DNA of 64,000 bases from Periplaneta americana. Its lineage: Eukaryota; Arthropoda; Insecta; Blattodea; Blattidae. The notes beneath the pieces are model-generated. The model was not told the origin of the DNA, did no database searches, and worked only from the letters and a program-made list of their open reading frames with translations. Location: contig NC_091119.1 in the NCBI RefSeq assembly GCF_040183065.1, positions 198,198,543 to 198,262,542 of the forward strand, written 5' to 3'. Made by a program: the position numbers and the translations under genes. This document shows positions 11,601 through 26,400 of this stretch, piece by piece (the first letter of the stretch is position 1; each line of letters starts with the position of its first letter).

Positions 11601-14600
11601 TGCTTTGTATTCTTCTACTTACTTCCTCTGAGATATCATTGTTACTATTAACTAGTGATCCAAGATATACAAAGCTCTGGACTGTCTCAAATTTGGCATC
11701 ATCAATCTCAATGTATTGATAAACAAATAGTGACTAAATATTTAAATTTCGTTCTGAACTAACCTAGAGTCATCAAGCTGATTTTACAGAAATTCTTCTG
11801 CATTGTGCCAAGTACACAGCAAAATCACAACATAATTTATGATCTTCTGAACTCCGTAGCAGTTCAGTAATAATGCTACGTGAATTTATAAAATAGCCTG
11901 TTAATGTACATTTGTGACATTGATTGACAGGGTGAATGTCCACAGTCCAAACAACACCAATTAGTGAAGACTGCACTGCCCAGCTCACGAACTCTCGACT
12001 CTCTGTCTGAACTTCAAGCCACTAAAATGGGGACTCCAAGCACAACGTCAAGGTAAGAATACCTAACTTCAATAACTTATCTCACATAATAAATTTCTTT
12101 CTAACCTTTATAAGTGAAGATTTTCTCTTCTGGAATAATTGATATTGGTGATATTTTTTTGTATGAGAGATAATGATATAAAATAAAACATAACAAAGCC
12201 AAGTAATACATCACTGAAAAGTTCCCGGGTTATTTGTAATGAGAGTTGTTGTCTGCCTCTGATACACTTTTCCTTTTTCTACTTACATCAGATTGCTTAT
12301 TACTACTCCCTAGCAGTCAGTGAAAGAATTGTAAATTCATTTTGAACACAAAAATACACAAAACACAACACAAACACAAGAACACAAGAAATACATCACA
12401 CTAACATATGAAAACAAAAGCACACATAAGATCGCATCTTCATTCAGAAAACAGAAATACAACATAGCATACAGAACAGAAAACACACTACAAAGACATC
12501 TCAACACACAAAAAACACAAACAAATAAATACGACCACACAGGTGTATACAAACTCACATGTAATAGATGCGACAAGTTCTACATAGGACAGACAGGCAG
12601 ATCATTTCAAACACGCTACAAAGAACACATTAAAGCAATAACCAGAGGACACAATACATCTACATACGCTGATCACATAACCAATACTAACCATACATAC
12701 AATAACATAAGTACAGACATGGAAATCCTACACACACACACAACCTAAGAACCAAAAACTCAACACACTAGAACAATACGAAATATACAAACAAACTAAA
12801 ACACACCCCAATCAAATCCTCAACACACAGATCAATTTCAGTACACACACACTATTCGACTCCACACTTCAACACCTTCCAACAATAAAACACACCCTCT
12901 TAACAGGCAGAGAAGTTCGAGATGGCGTCGCGATCTAGTAGGCTCTGATGATAGTGCATGAAGCACTGAAACAGCTGTAAGCCGGACAAATATTACATAT
13001 TTAACACGAGTAAGTCCACTAGTTCATCAATTAATTTTAAATTCAGTTCAATTTCTACACATGGAAACTAAACATATCTGCTTTCTTCCAAGTGCTAAGC
13101 AATTTTGTGTATTAGGTGTGTCAGTGGAAGAACAATTGTCTGAATACATCTGAAGTCTCATTAGTGTGATGCATTGTGTCCCAGAAGTCATGGTAATAAT
13201 TAATAATAATAATTTATTTATTTAATCTGCCAGACCTAAGGCCAGTAAGCCTTCTCTTCTGCCCAGCCAAGGTTTCGGTGGATTATATTTTTTGAAGGAA
13301 TAGAGGTAGGCAGCAGACCTCAACTTAGTTCTCAATAACTTGGAATTTTGAGTGCTGTATAATTTGGCTTTGTTATACAAAGTGACCCTAAAGTGTGAAC
13401 AAATAGACAAAGGCATCCATTTCTTTTGCTCTTCTACTCCTCATCTTCTTCACTTTCTTTACCTTTTGATTTGCTTTTCCTCATCCTTTTACTTTTCCTT
13501 CTTTTTTATTTTTCACTTTTTTCCTTATCTTCTTCAGTCCCTTTCCTGTTTTTCTTCTTCATCCTTTTCCATTCTTTTTGCTCTCACCCTTTTTCCTCAT
13601 CTTTTTCTCTTCCTCTTTTCATGTTTACTTTTTCATTTTCTTCTCCTTTCCTTCCTCATCTTCTCTTCCATTGTTCCTTCTTATCTTCACTTTCTTTGTC
13701 ATTTTTATTTCATATCATCTTCTCTTTTTTTCCTCTTGTTTTTCTTTTTCCCCATCATTTCTTCTCTTTTCTCTTTTTCTCCTCAACTTCCTTTCCTTTC
13801 TTTTTTTCATCTGCTCCTCTTCCTTTCATTTTCCCCCATTTCTTCCTCAACGTCGTCTTCTTTTTCCTCTTCTTTTCCTCAGGCCTTTTCTTCCTTTTTC
13901 ATTTTGTTCCTTTTCCTTTATATATTTTTTCCCCATTTTCTCCCCATCTCTTTTTTTTTCCTCTTCCTCATATTTTTCAGCTGGGGGAATCATCGTGCTG
14001 ACCACACATACTCCCATACTAGCTGGATAATCGTTCACCCCTGCTGAGACATGTGGACGTGAGGCCAGCAGTTGGTTGGTTGGCCTTGGCTCTTCATGAA
14101 CTGCCACGGATTCTACTATTCTCTTCCTTTACCTCCCTTCTCTCCTCATCTTCTCTTCCTGCTAGTCGTTTGTTCCCTTTCTCCTCCTTTTTCTGTGTGT
14201 CAGACTTTCACCATCTTGTACTCGCATCTTTAATTTCCAACTATTTTTCAACTTGTTAAATTTTACAGTTATTTCACACCATCATCTTTTAGCATTGTTA
14301 ATAAGTTTAACAGTTATTTCACACATTCATTTTTCAGCATTGTTGATAAGCTTTAAACTAATTTTACACAGTTATTTTTCAGCATGGTTCATAAGTTTTA
14401 CAGTTATTTCACCCAACCGTCCTTCAGCAGTGTTAATAGGTTTTGAAATACTTCACACAACCATCTTTCAGCAATCTTGATACGTTTTACAATTACTTCA
14501 CACAATCATTTTTCAACATTGTTAAGTTTTACTGATATTTTACACAGTCATTTTTCAATAGTGTTTATAAGTTTTACAGCTATTTTTACACAATCATCTT

Positions 14601-17326
14601 TTAGCATTATTGTTAAATTTTACTGTTATTTCACACAACCATCTTTCAGCAATCTTGATACATTTTACAAATACTTCACACAACCATCTTTCAGCAATCT
14701 TGATACGTTTTACAATTACTTCACACAACCATCTTTCAGCAATCTTGATACATTTTACAAATACTTCACACAACCATCTTTCAGCAATCTTCATATGTTT
14801 TACAATTACTTCACACAACCATCTTTCAGCAATCTTGATACATTTTACAAATACTTCACACAACCATCTTTCAGCAATCTTCATATGTTTTACAATTACT
14901 TCACACAACCATCTTTCAGCAATCTTGATACGTTTTACAATTACTTCACATAACCATCTTTCAGCAATCTTGATACATTTTACAATTACTTCACACAACC
15001 ATCTTTCAGCAATCTTCATATGTTTTACAATTACTTCACACAACCATCTTTCAGCAATCTTGATACATTTTACAAATACTTCACACAACCATCTTTCAGC
15101 AATCTTGATACGCTTTACAATTACTTCACATAACCATCTTTCAGCAATCTTGATACATTTTACAATTACTTCACACAACCATCTTTCAGCAATCTTCATA
15201 TGTTTTACAATTACTTCACACAACCATCTTTCAGCAACCTTGATACATTTTACAAATACTTCACACAACCATCTTTCAGCAATCTTGATACGTTTTACAA
15301 TTACTTCACATAACCATCTTTCAGCAATCTTGATACGTTTTTACAATTACTTTACACAACCATCTTTCAGCAATCTTGATATTTCACAAAGTCATTTTTC
15401 AGTAGTGTTTATAAGTTTTACAGCTATTTTTACACAATCATCTTTTAGCATTATTGTTAAGTTTTACTGCTTTTTCACACATACATTTTTCAGCATTGTT
15501 GATAAGTTTTACAATTGTATTATTTCACACATTTATTTTTCATCGTTGTTGCTAAGCTTTACAGTTATTTCATACAATAATTTTTCAGCACTGTTGATAA
15601 GTTTTACAGTTATTTCACACCATCATCTTTCAGCAGAAACTTTGGTTGACGTAAGTTCATGTATAATTAGTCTGTAACATCACTTATTCTCTTTCTGTCA
15701 CTCCAGTGGTTATGGATCGCAGGCTGTGTCAAGTACAAATCTGTCCAGTGAAGATTCTATATCAATTCGAAGCATCAGCGTAGACGAAACACCAGACATA
15801 GAAAACCGGGCCATGATGCTTGTAGAACAACTCCAACCAGTGTCGGAGGTCAGCAATCAAACTTTGGATAAAGATGGAGATTTTACTAATAAATTAAATT
15901 GCAATAGAATTGGCCCTACAGTTAAGAACGAAATTCAATCTAGTAATGAAGTTTCATCTCAAAACCAAGTAGAGATGTCACAGAGTGTTCAGAGAGTAGG
16001 CAATAACGTAGACCCAGCAGGAAGGCCGTTGCTCACACAAAATACTGAAGGAAACTTGATGAGGGCACAAGTCTCGACTTCATCTGTGCCTGACAGGAAT
16101 TCTCTAAGTTTGGATTTAACAAATAGTCATACAAGTAATTTAGGAGCTACAAATAACTATAGTGAGGAAGAGGTTGCAATCGTGAAGGAACCGCAGACTA
16201 TCAACGAAGGTTGTGACGAACTCCAGAAGCCTGCCGAAGAGACGCAGGAACCTGCATCCAGCAATCAGGACTGCGGCCTCTCCACGTCAGACAGCCAGTC
16301 TGAAGCTTCGAGGATAGCAGCGTGTGACGGCACGACCACGACGCCCTCGGAGGACATGCAGGCCCTTGCAGAGACTGAATCGATATCCAGCAAGGCAGTG
16401 TCGTCCCCGGAGACCGTGAACACATCGCTCACAAATTCTGGCGATGATGAATCACCCTGTGAAGGAACATCAATTGTTCACACTCGTCTGCCTCCTGGCA
16501 AGGTATGACATTATTTCTTGTGATGCTTCTTAAATGTAGTTGTCTATCTTATGGTTAAGGACCTTCGTTTTATTTTTTGTTCAAAATTGGCTTTGCCTTT
16601 AATGTTCTTGGTGTTATATCTCAAAAGTTTTCTATTGCATTGTGATGTGTGTTAAGAATTTAGTGATTTCCTTTCTTTTGACGTAAAACGTCTATGTTCA
16701 TGGTAAAAGAGAGAAAGATTGTAATGTTATGTCACTCGTGGTACCAGAAACAGAAATGTAAAATCAATTACGTGCCCTATACAATCTGTCTTGCTCCATT
16801 CTCTATTTATTGTACCCTCAGGTTTTTTACGCAATAATCGTGCAAATATTGGGTGTATGTGTCATGCGTAGGCCTATATATACTATATACCATATGTATT
16901 TTAAACTATAGTGCATAGAGAATTAACATTGCTATAAGAAATCCATGTATAAAAAAGTCGAAAGTGGAATTTCATGTAGGTGCCCACATAATAAATTAGT
17001 AGGTCTTATAGAAAAGAAGATTATCTACTGATATATATGACCAACCTCATGGTCTAGTGGTCAGAGCTTCTGGCTATAGTTCATGAGATCCCAGGTTCGA
17101 TTCCCGGTTAGAGCACAGGAATTTTTCCTGTGTTCGTCCATGGTCTGGAATTTAGATTAAGTTTAGATTTAAGACCTCTCCTGGCACCACATTATCATAA
17201 TCATCCTAGCACATCATCGGGGTAATGTAACTCCGCCTTCCAGGTGCCCCAACCTCAGAAGTGGGTTACAATTAAGCCACAGCCAGGAGAGAAGACCAGA
17301 AATGTCGAAAAGACAACCTGGTGGAT

Positions 17327-17376
<50 letters not shown>

Positions 17377-17383
17377 TATACTG

Positions 17384-17443
<60 letters not shown>

Positions 17444-20400
17444 GCTTTATTTAACCTGGCAGAGTTAAAGCCATAAGGCCTTCTCTTACACTCATATATA
17501 TAGACACACACACAGTGTTAAAGGAAGTACATATTGTATTTTATTATCTTAATTTTTTTATTTAGTAGGTTATTTTACGACGCTTTATCAACATCTTACG
17601 TTATTTAGCGTCTGAGTGAGATGAAGGTGATAATGCTGGTGAAATGAGTTCGGGGTAGCGTAGCTATGAGAAAATTTCAAAGCAAACATGTCGAGTTATG
17701 TACCAATACATCTATTTTTTTGAATGAAGAAGATTCTAACCTATATCCTAAGTAAACACTAATCGTAAATATTTTGTTTTAAAAAATATGCAATTGAATG
17801 TAATATTCTTAGTTGTAGAGTACCGTACAGTTAACTAATACAAATTTAATAGTTTTGTAATAACCTAGTTATTTTCCAAAGAATTTACATATGTCGTATA
17901 GTGTGGCCTAATATTTGGTAGGAAGGCCTACCTGGGTTGGTTACAGTGAACTTGAAGCACATGTTTTAAAATCTTGTCAAATCTTTAGCAATAAGAAACA
18001 ATCTTTGACTAATCTTTTTCAGTATTGATCAATCTTTGACTATATTTCGTTCCATGATATCTGACAGGAGAAGTAAACATTGCTGACAGAGGAGAAGAGA
18101 AGCATGATTGCTATTCAACCAATGGCAGAGGTCTCATTCCATCCTTATCTTGAAATTGGGCGGGGGTAGAATGCTTTAGACCATCCAACTTGAAGATAAG
18201 CCGGCAATGTTTACTTCTCCTGTCAGACATTACCTAAATTATTGAATTGGAAGAAAAAATTAATGATGCACAAGCAACTTCACGAAGATTGCATTAGATG
18301 TAGTTGATTTAAATGTAATTTTCAACATACAGGTGGTGCGTCGGCGTAAAGCTGGAAATAAGAGCCAGGCTTCGAGCCAGCAGCGTGCGTCATTCCCAAT
18401 GGCACGGCCCCACGTGTCAGAGAGTAAAGCTGCCCTCAAATTGGAGCAAAGGTTGCACAGTGCCAGTCTGATTGGTCACAATGGAATGACAGGCTCTCAC
18501 GACTCATCCAGTGAGAGACTGGGCAATGAAGGTGAGATTAGACACAGTGTCATTAATGTTCACTTAATTCTGTAACTTATGTAATATTTAAAATTCACGA
18601 GTTACACAAAATGAGGATCAGTGCCAAGGCTAGTCAAGAAAAAGCGAACACCTTAATTGTCAGAATTAAAAACCAATCTGATATCAACTAATGTAATTGA
18701 TATGATCTGATCTGATGTAAAATATCTGATGTTATCTAATGTAAAATATCATCATCATCATCATCATCATCATCGTCGTCGTTCTTGCAGGTATTAGGCC
18801 TAGTGGCCTGTTACGTCTCCGTCCATCTTTTCAGGGGGCGTCCCAAAGATCGTCTTCCATGTGGTATATAGCGGAGAATTTGTCTTGGGAGTCTGGAACA
18901 GTCCATTCTATTGACATGGTTAAGCCGTTTTTGTCTATAGTGGTTGAGATGTTCATAAATAGGTGTAATTTTCAATTCTTTTGTAATTAATTCATTCCTT
19001 TTGTGGTCAAGCAAGCTGTAGCCGGCAGTCCTCCTTAGAAATCTCATTTCCGCAGTTGTTAGGCATTGAACATCTGCGTTTCGGACAGTCCAGGCCTCAC
19101 TACCATACAAGAGGACAGGTCTTGCTAGAACTTTATATGCTTTTAACCTGGTATGTTTTTGGGTTTTCGTGGTTGTGAAAACCTGGTTTATGGTTCGTAA
19201 GGCTCCATTAAAATGTTGAATATTTTCAGATATATCAGTAACAGGTAAATATGTCAAATTATAACCTAAATATTTAAATGAGTTTACCTGTTCTAACGTA
19301 TGGGTTCCAATGCAAATTTTACTCCTAACTGGCTGTTTACTTTGGAATGCCATACTTTTTGTTTTGTTTGGGGAAATTTTCATATTGAAATTTTGTGTTA
19401 TTATATTCAGGTAATGTATTGAGTATTCCAGCTCGTTTTCATTTGTAGCAAAAAGAACCTGATCGTCTGCATATAATAATGTAGCTAGAGTACAATTTCG
19501 GAAGAGTGGGATGTTTCCATGAATTGTTAATCGCCAATGTCTGATGATGGAGTTGATGTATATATTGAATAAAAGTGGTGAGAGGGGGCATCCTTGACGA
19601 ACTCCACAGTTTATCGGTCTCCATTTGGTATGTCCTGATCCAATAGTAATTTTGATAATATTGTGGTTATATAATTCGTAAATTGTTCTTATAATTGCGT
19701 TTGGAACTGGATCATTTGCCAAAATTTGAAAGAGCTTATTTCTGTCAACACAGTCGAAAGCTTTTTCGTAATCAATAAAAGCCAAGTGAATTTCTTTATT
19801 AAATTCCCTATGTTTTTCGATCAAAATCTTCAAAGTAAAATATCCATCTGCTCAAGATCTGCCTTTTCGAAAACCGTTTTGTTCTTCACCAATGTAAAAT
19901 ATAAAGAAAATGTAAAATATAAAGAAGTAAATTAAAATCATCAGTACCAGTTGCAGAAGACACAGCCCTGCAGTATATATTGACTACACCCCACCTCTGG
20001 CTACTAGCAACAGGCATCTATAATGAACACCAATCAAAATACCCCTCATTTCTCGTGAAAAACAACAACTGAAAAGACTACAGTGGACTATAGTTGACTT
20101 TATGTTGTCAGCAAACAGCGGGATATATTAAGAGATTGATTGATTGTTTGATTGATTGATTGATTGATTGATTGTATCTACTGTGGTTAACGAAATAGCC
20201 TATGGGTTTTATGATTACATTAATACTTTTTGAAATAAAAAATGAAATATTTATAGTGGCAATGTAAAGTTTCTATGTTTAGGTATTCAGTGGTTATAAA
20301 AATCCCCCCCCCCTTTGTAGTAAAAATATAGGAAAATAGTGCGTGATGTTTCTCTAAATATGCCACTGGTCTCGGAAGAAAAAAAGTAGAACATTTTCTG

Positions 20401-23400
20401 AGAATTTGAGCAACATATTTCATGCAAATTTTTCAAAATATTTCTGTTAATAACTCAGAAAATAATTCACTCACAGAAATGAAACTTCACCACATCATTA
20501 TCTATCACACCGTGATTATGTGTACAAAAAATCAAGGACGTAGCTTGAAAAATGTAGAAAATAGAAATTTCACCCATCACCCCCTTAATCAATCCTAGAA
20601 ATGAATGTATTTTTCTTAACAAGATAGCAGTAATTTGAAGAATTTCATATTTCATCATCATATTCTAGGCACGAAATTAGGCCATTGTTGCCCTGTTTCG
20701 GTTCCAGCTATACAGGATCCTATAGACGTTTCTGTGGACGTCCAGGTCGTTGTTGTCCTTGAGGGCGGTATTTTAGCATTTCTTGGGGTGTCCGGCCAGC
20801 TTCCATACGAGAAATGTGTTCAAGCCATCTGTTTCTGTATTCTGTAATTTTTTCTTCTAATGGTTGCATGTTGAGTTCCTGCAGTATATCCTCGTTCCTC
20901 TTGTGGTCCAGAAGTGTGTATCCTGCAGTTCGTTGCAGATATTTCATTTCAACTGCTCTTAATCTGCTGATATCTCTTTGTTTCAGAACCCAAATTTCGC
21001 TCCCATAAAGGGGAGTCGGTAGTGCAAGGGTTTTATATAGCTTTATTCTGGAATGTTTCTGTACTAAACTTGGTTTTAGGGTATGGTTTAGCAGTCCTAA
21101 TATTTGTAAAGATTTGTTAACTTTTCTGCTTACATCATTCTCTCCTTCGTAAGATTTATTACATCCTAAGTATGAAAAGGAATTTATCTGTTCTAAAATC
21201 ACATTCTCAACAACAGTTTTGCTTCGGATTGGGTTTGTACCTTCAAATGCCATTATTTTGGTTTTTTCTGGTGAAATCTTCATGCCATGTTCTTCTATGA
21301 TTTTATTTAGTTTAAATATACCCATCTGTAAATTATCTTCGGAGTTTGCAACTAATACTTGGTCGTCCGCAAAAAGAACTGTGTTTAGTCTTATGGAACT
21401 TGAAATTTGAATTCCTAATTTGTACTCCTCACACCATTATTATTATTTCATCCATGTATATATTGAAAAGACTTGGTGACAATGGGCAACATTGTTGTAC
21501 TCCTTGATTTATGGATCTATAGTTAGAAGTAAAATTATTAAATTTGATATTTATTTTATTGTTAGTGTAAATATTGCAAATGTTTTGAAGCAGAATATTT
21601 GTTATATTCCTTTTTTGCAAAATTTCCATTAATTTAGGTCTTTTGGTCATATCAAAAGCTTTGATATAATCAATAAAGGCTAAATGCATTTCTAAATTAA
21701 ACTCTCGTCTTTTTTCAATTAACAGTTTTATCGAGAAGGCAGTATCCATGCAAAATCTGCCCTTTCTGAACCCATTCTGGCTTTCTGAAAGGAACAATTC
21801 ACTTTCTTGTTTTAATCTTCCATTTAAAATTTTGGCATATATCTTGTAACATGTATATAATAAACTAATTCCTCTATAATTGTTTGGGTTCTGTTTATCT
21901 CCCTTTTAATTTCATATTTTAGTTATGTTAATGTATATGTATTTATTTAACTCCCATGTAACCTATATTTCAGGGCTTTTTCTAATATGTTAATGATAGA
22001 ATAAAGATAAATTTTAGTATAATATTTCCTTTCGTTTTTACTACACTTTTTTTATTGTACGTGCATTGTTGTTAGGGTATTAATGGATCAGAGAAATGAA
22101 ATAGTCTTGAAAAATCTTTGTAATTGTACTTTTTTAATTGAATGAAACAGATGAAGGAGACAGCAGTAGTTCGTTTGGCTCTCGACGAGATCTCCACCGC
22201 TTGACTGACACACCGCCCCCTGACTGGGTTGTGCTTGGCGAGAGTGTTCTTATCCGGCCATATAATTCGTCTGGTGTTGTTGCCTATATCGGTGGCACAG
22301 ACTTCGCTGGTGGTACCTGGATCGGCGTGGAACTTGATGCTCCAACAGGTTGCTATAGTGATTCAGCATATTATACCATACTAGTGGCTTGTGCAGCAAA
22401 TGCTGCAAACTAAGTCCATTAGACGTTCAAATAAACATTTTTCAGATTTATTTTCAATGAAGAATACCAGACATTCTGAAAGTTATTTGCTTCCATAATA
22501 ATGAAAGATACTCTCTCTCGAGCCAATACTGAAGAGAACCACGCATATAAATATCTACACCACACCGCCATTAAATATATGAAAAAGACCCAACCCCACT
22601 TGATTAATAACTATAAAAATATTTGATTTTTAATAATATTATTATCTTACGTAAGTTTTATAGCTTTCAGTAACATATACTATATATACTATATAGCCGC
22701 CACTCAGTAAAATATAGAAATCAAAATTTAATTTAAGTTATTCTCTACATCTACTTATATAACCCCAAAACGTTTCACTTTCATATCATATAATTAATCA
22801 TGTATAATTAATGAAAAATAGTCACATCATAGCATTAACTACAATAGTATTTCATTTCTAATGGTAATAATGTCATCAAACCATCTCAAGTTTTGTAGTT
22901 TTTAATATCCAGTACACAGCTGTACCCAAAAAATTGCACACCACAGAATCGAACCTGTAAATTATTTTTAGTGAGTCTTCAAGTTTTTAATAACCAATTG
23001 AATTTTAACTCTAAATATGTCAGCAATCCTGCAGGTCATGGCCTTCGTGTAATATTGTTTACTATAGTGTGTGTTTTGTTTTATTCTGAAACGCAATTAG
23101 CTAGTTCTCAAAACTGATGACAGATGGATTTTGGAAAATAGGAAAATTATGTTGAAAATTTGACATTTCACTGAAAACTACTATTTTTCTGAAAAACTTT
23201 GAGTTCCAAGCTTCAAAATAAGGGGTCATTTATTAAAATCCGTTCAACCGTTTTCCCGTAATTTCCATTGCCAGTTCAAATTATATATATAGATGTACAG
23301 TAAAACCCCTTTAATGTGCTCGTCAAGGGACTGTGTCCTTCAAGCATAATATGTGGGACAGCATTGGACAGGAAATGTTTTATGAGAACAATTTAGACAC

Positions 23401-26400
23401 CACTTCATAGGAAACATATTTTATTGTGCATTAGTGCAAAATGCAAATAAGAGCTCATTTCAAATGAAAAAAATCTTTGATTGTTACTTACCATGTGTTT
23501 GTACTACTATTAAGGTGCATCTACACGGGTCAATTTCTCATTCATTCATTCATTTATTATATTCCATAGATCTTACATGAGCAATGAAGCTTTAAGATGT
23601 GGAACAAGTCAAAATTTTACATTATTACAATTATAATTTTTACAAATTTTTACAATATTTTACAATTTTTACAGTTTTACAATTTAGTAATTTTCTACAA
23701 TGATGAGGTGAGGTCCGAGGATTCGCCAAAAGATTACCCGACATTTGCCTTTTGGTTGGGGAAAACCTCGGAAAAACCCAACCAGGTAATCAAATCAAAG
23801 GGGTTGATGCCGAGGACTTGCCATAGACCATCCGGCTTCAGTCCCACGACTGGGGAAAACCTCGGAAGAAACCATTGCGTGTATGCATGCAATCTGGGAA
23901 GAATATTGAAGAATCAAATTTAAAACGCCTCTTCAGTTAAGATGCATGAAGATTTTGTGAGTACATGGTACGCCGTTTTGAACGTCATCATCATCATCAT
24001 CATCAACCTTCACGAATTAGGCCTCTGTAGACCTGTTTCGGCCCCATCTAGCAGTCTTCTTAAAGGTCTTAATTAATTAATATTAAATATCAGTCTTTGC
24101 CATTGCTTGAATGCATAAAGTTGAAAGAAACGTTGATCTGTGTAAATGCATCTCTAGGGATGCTAACATTTTCTATGCAGTTCAAGGAATCCTCATCCTC
24201 ATCCATTATGAAAGAGGCATCCATTTCATAGGTTATTATGCCATTTTGCAATCCACACTCCACAGAATTCAAAGGATGAGTAAATTTTACAAAAATTACA
24301 GGAATGTATTGACAGGGAGTCTTTTGAGTGTTAAAATCCTTTCATACAAAGGGAAGTACCTGTAAGTGCAACTTCCGACAGTGCCCACCAGAGGGTTTGT
24401 TTCGGGTAGAGGATGAAATTTCTTTCTTGCACTCATGGTGCAGTCACCCTCAGTATAGTCACAGCAACATATTTTTTTCACCATGCGTTTGTGACATTAC
24501 AAGTTTCACTATTATATGGAATTTTTTACTCCATCTGAAAAAAAGCACTAAAAGCGGGATTTGGAAGAATTATTATAAAAGGGTAAAATTATGCACGATT
24601 AGTAGGGCTAGGATTTTGATGACCTATAAATCATGAAAAAATGTCCTAAAAACAATGCATTTATGACCTAAAAATCTTTCAAAAATGCCCTAAAAATGCC
24701 CTAAAAATTGTTCGTACATAATTGGCTAAGTAGGAAAAGAGGTTTTGTACTACTTAATATTTAGACTAGTAATTAAATTAAATTCTAGTACCAACATTTA
24801 AGTTTATTTAATTTTACGTAATTTTTTCTAAGTGGTACACTTTTTACCTGATGTAGTTTCCATGTAGTCCACCATAAGGCCACTCTTACCCGGAATTAGC
24901 AGGTATAGAGGAGTCTATATTGAAGGGGTGGTTGGAGTGTACTACGTTAAAATGGCAATATTTGTGTAGAAAATAAAATATTATACAAAATAATGGGTAT
25001 TAGCAACTGGTGTAGCTTGGACGGTTAAGGCAATTGCTTGCCAATCCGGAGTTGAGCTCGGTTGCAGGTTCGATTCCCGCTTGGTCTGATTATCTGGTTG
25101 GGTTTTTTCCGAGGGTTTTCCCAACTGTAAGACAAATGTCAGGTAATCTATGGCGAATCCTCGGCCTCATCTCGCCAGATATCATATCACTGTCACCAAT
25201 TCCATCGACGCTAAATAACCTTGTAGTTGATACAGCGTTGTTAAATAAGCAAGTAAAAAATTATGGGTATTAATGGACAAAATATCAAAGGAAATAAACA
25301 TTATTTTATATTAATAATGGGGATTTACGGCCAAAATTAAATGAAAATGCCTAAAAAATGTCGGAGTAAAACAAAAGATGCTCTTATGAGTTGTAAGAGG
25401 CAAAAAATGCAAAAAATGCCCTAACAAATATGTCTTAAAACACACAGTTTATCACATAACACATAAAATAAAGCAGCAATATTTCTGGCTTACTAGAAAA
25501 AAGATGCAATTTCATCAAAATCCTAGCCCTAATGATTTTATATGAAGTGTCCAGGGATCGTATAAAAAGAGTGTAAAGAATGGGATAGAATTAGAAGCTG
25601 GAGCATATTAACGAAGTTTTAGTGTATTTAAATTAGAGCTGTCGATTTAATCAATTAATCGAACCGATTACAAATTATCATTTGTAAAAAAAAAAATGTA
25701 AAAATTGTTCATATAATTTGTAGTGGTGAAAAGTTTATACAAAAATTAATTTTATTGTATTTAGGTGCGGTATTCATTAGATGATGCTCATATTTTCTTA
25801 GGTAAAAATGATGGGTCAGTGCAAGGTGTACGCTACTTCACATGCAGGCCCAAGTGTGGGATTTTCGTGCGAGCAGATAAGCTGATCCAAGACCGTCGGG
25901 GTCGTGCCATGCGAGTTGGCAGCAGCAGTAGGCAATCAGAAAGTGGAACTATGAAAAGGAGCAGTAGCAGAGGTGAGTTGTAATTCGGAGGAGCAATGTT
26001 ATAAAATTTGCCAGTTTTCTGTTTCACAAATTGAACCATTGTATGTTCTAACCAAATAATGTCTCTAGGACTGTGTAAGGTGGCTCAGTGGTAAAATAGT
26101 GGGTTCATATCCTGATGTTTCTAGTGTATTCCCCTTGTCCTTCTTGTTTTCCCATTGTTCTCCTTATATTCTCCTTGTTCTCCTAGTATTCCCCTTGTTC
26201 TCCTTGCATTCACCTGTGTTCTCCTTATATTTTCTCCTTGTTCACCTACTATTCCCGTTGTTATCATTGTCTTCTCTTTGTTCTCCATTTATTCTCCTTT
26301 GTTTTCATTATATTCCCCTTGTTCTCGTAGCATTCCCCCGTGTTCTTCTTGTCTTCCCATTATTCTTCTTGTATTCTCCTTTGTTCTTCTTATAGTCTCT

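Noticed and set aside
13352-14047. Phe/Ser/Leu-rich open frame of 231 codons
   Set aside because: It lies over a polypyrimidine tract, with two other frames equally open.
14240-15640. CRISPR-like array
   Set aside because: The repeats are directly tandem without unique spacers, in an animal intron.
14594-15677. Open frames of up to 355 codons on plus and 224 codons on minus
   Set aside because: They follow the 45-bp period of a minisatellite, are open in several frames on both strands, and repeat a 15-residue peptide. No start context or splice signals support a gene.
17045-17115. Functional tRNA gene
   Set aside because: A and B boxes are present, but the sequence continues into a SINE body and a full cloverleaf with a clear anticodon arm could not be drawn.
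22138-22413. Exon E reading through its donor as a terminal exon
   Set aside because: The read-through tail ([11 protein letters not shown]...) lacks the second half of the CAP-Gly domain, while a perfect donor and exon F exist. It could at most be a minor intron-retention form.
25764-25801. Alternative earlier acceptor for Khc-73 exon F
   Set aside because: Using the AG before 25764 adds 38 bases, shifts the frame and destroys the GKNDG CAP-Gly motif.
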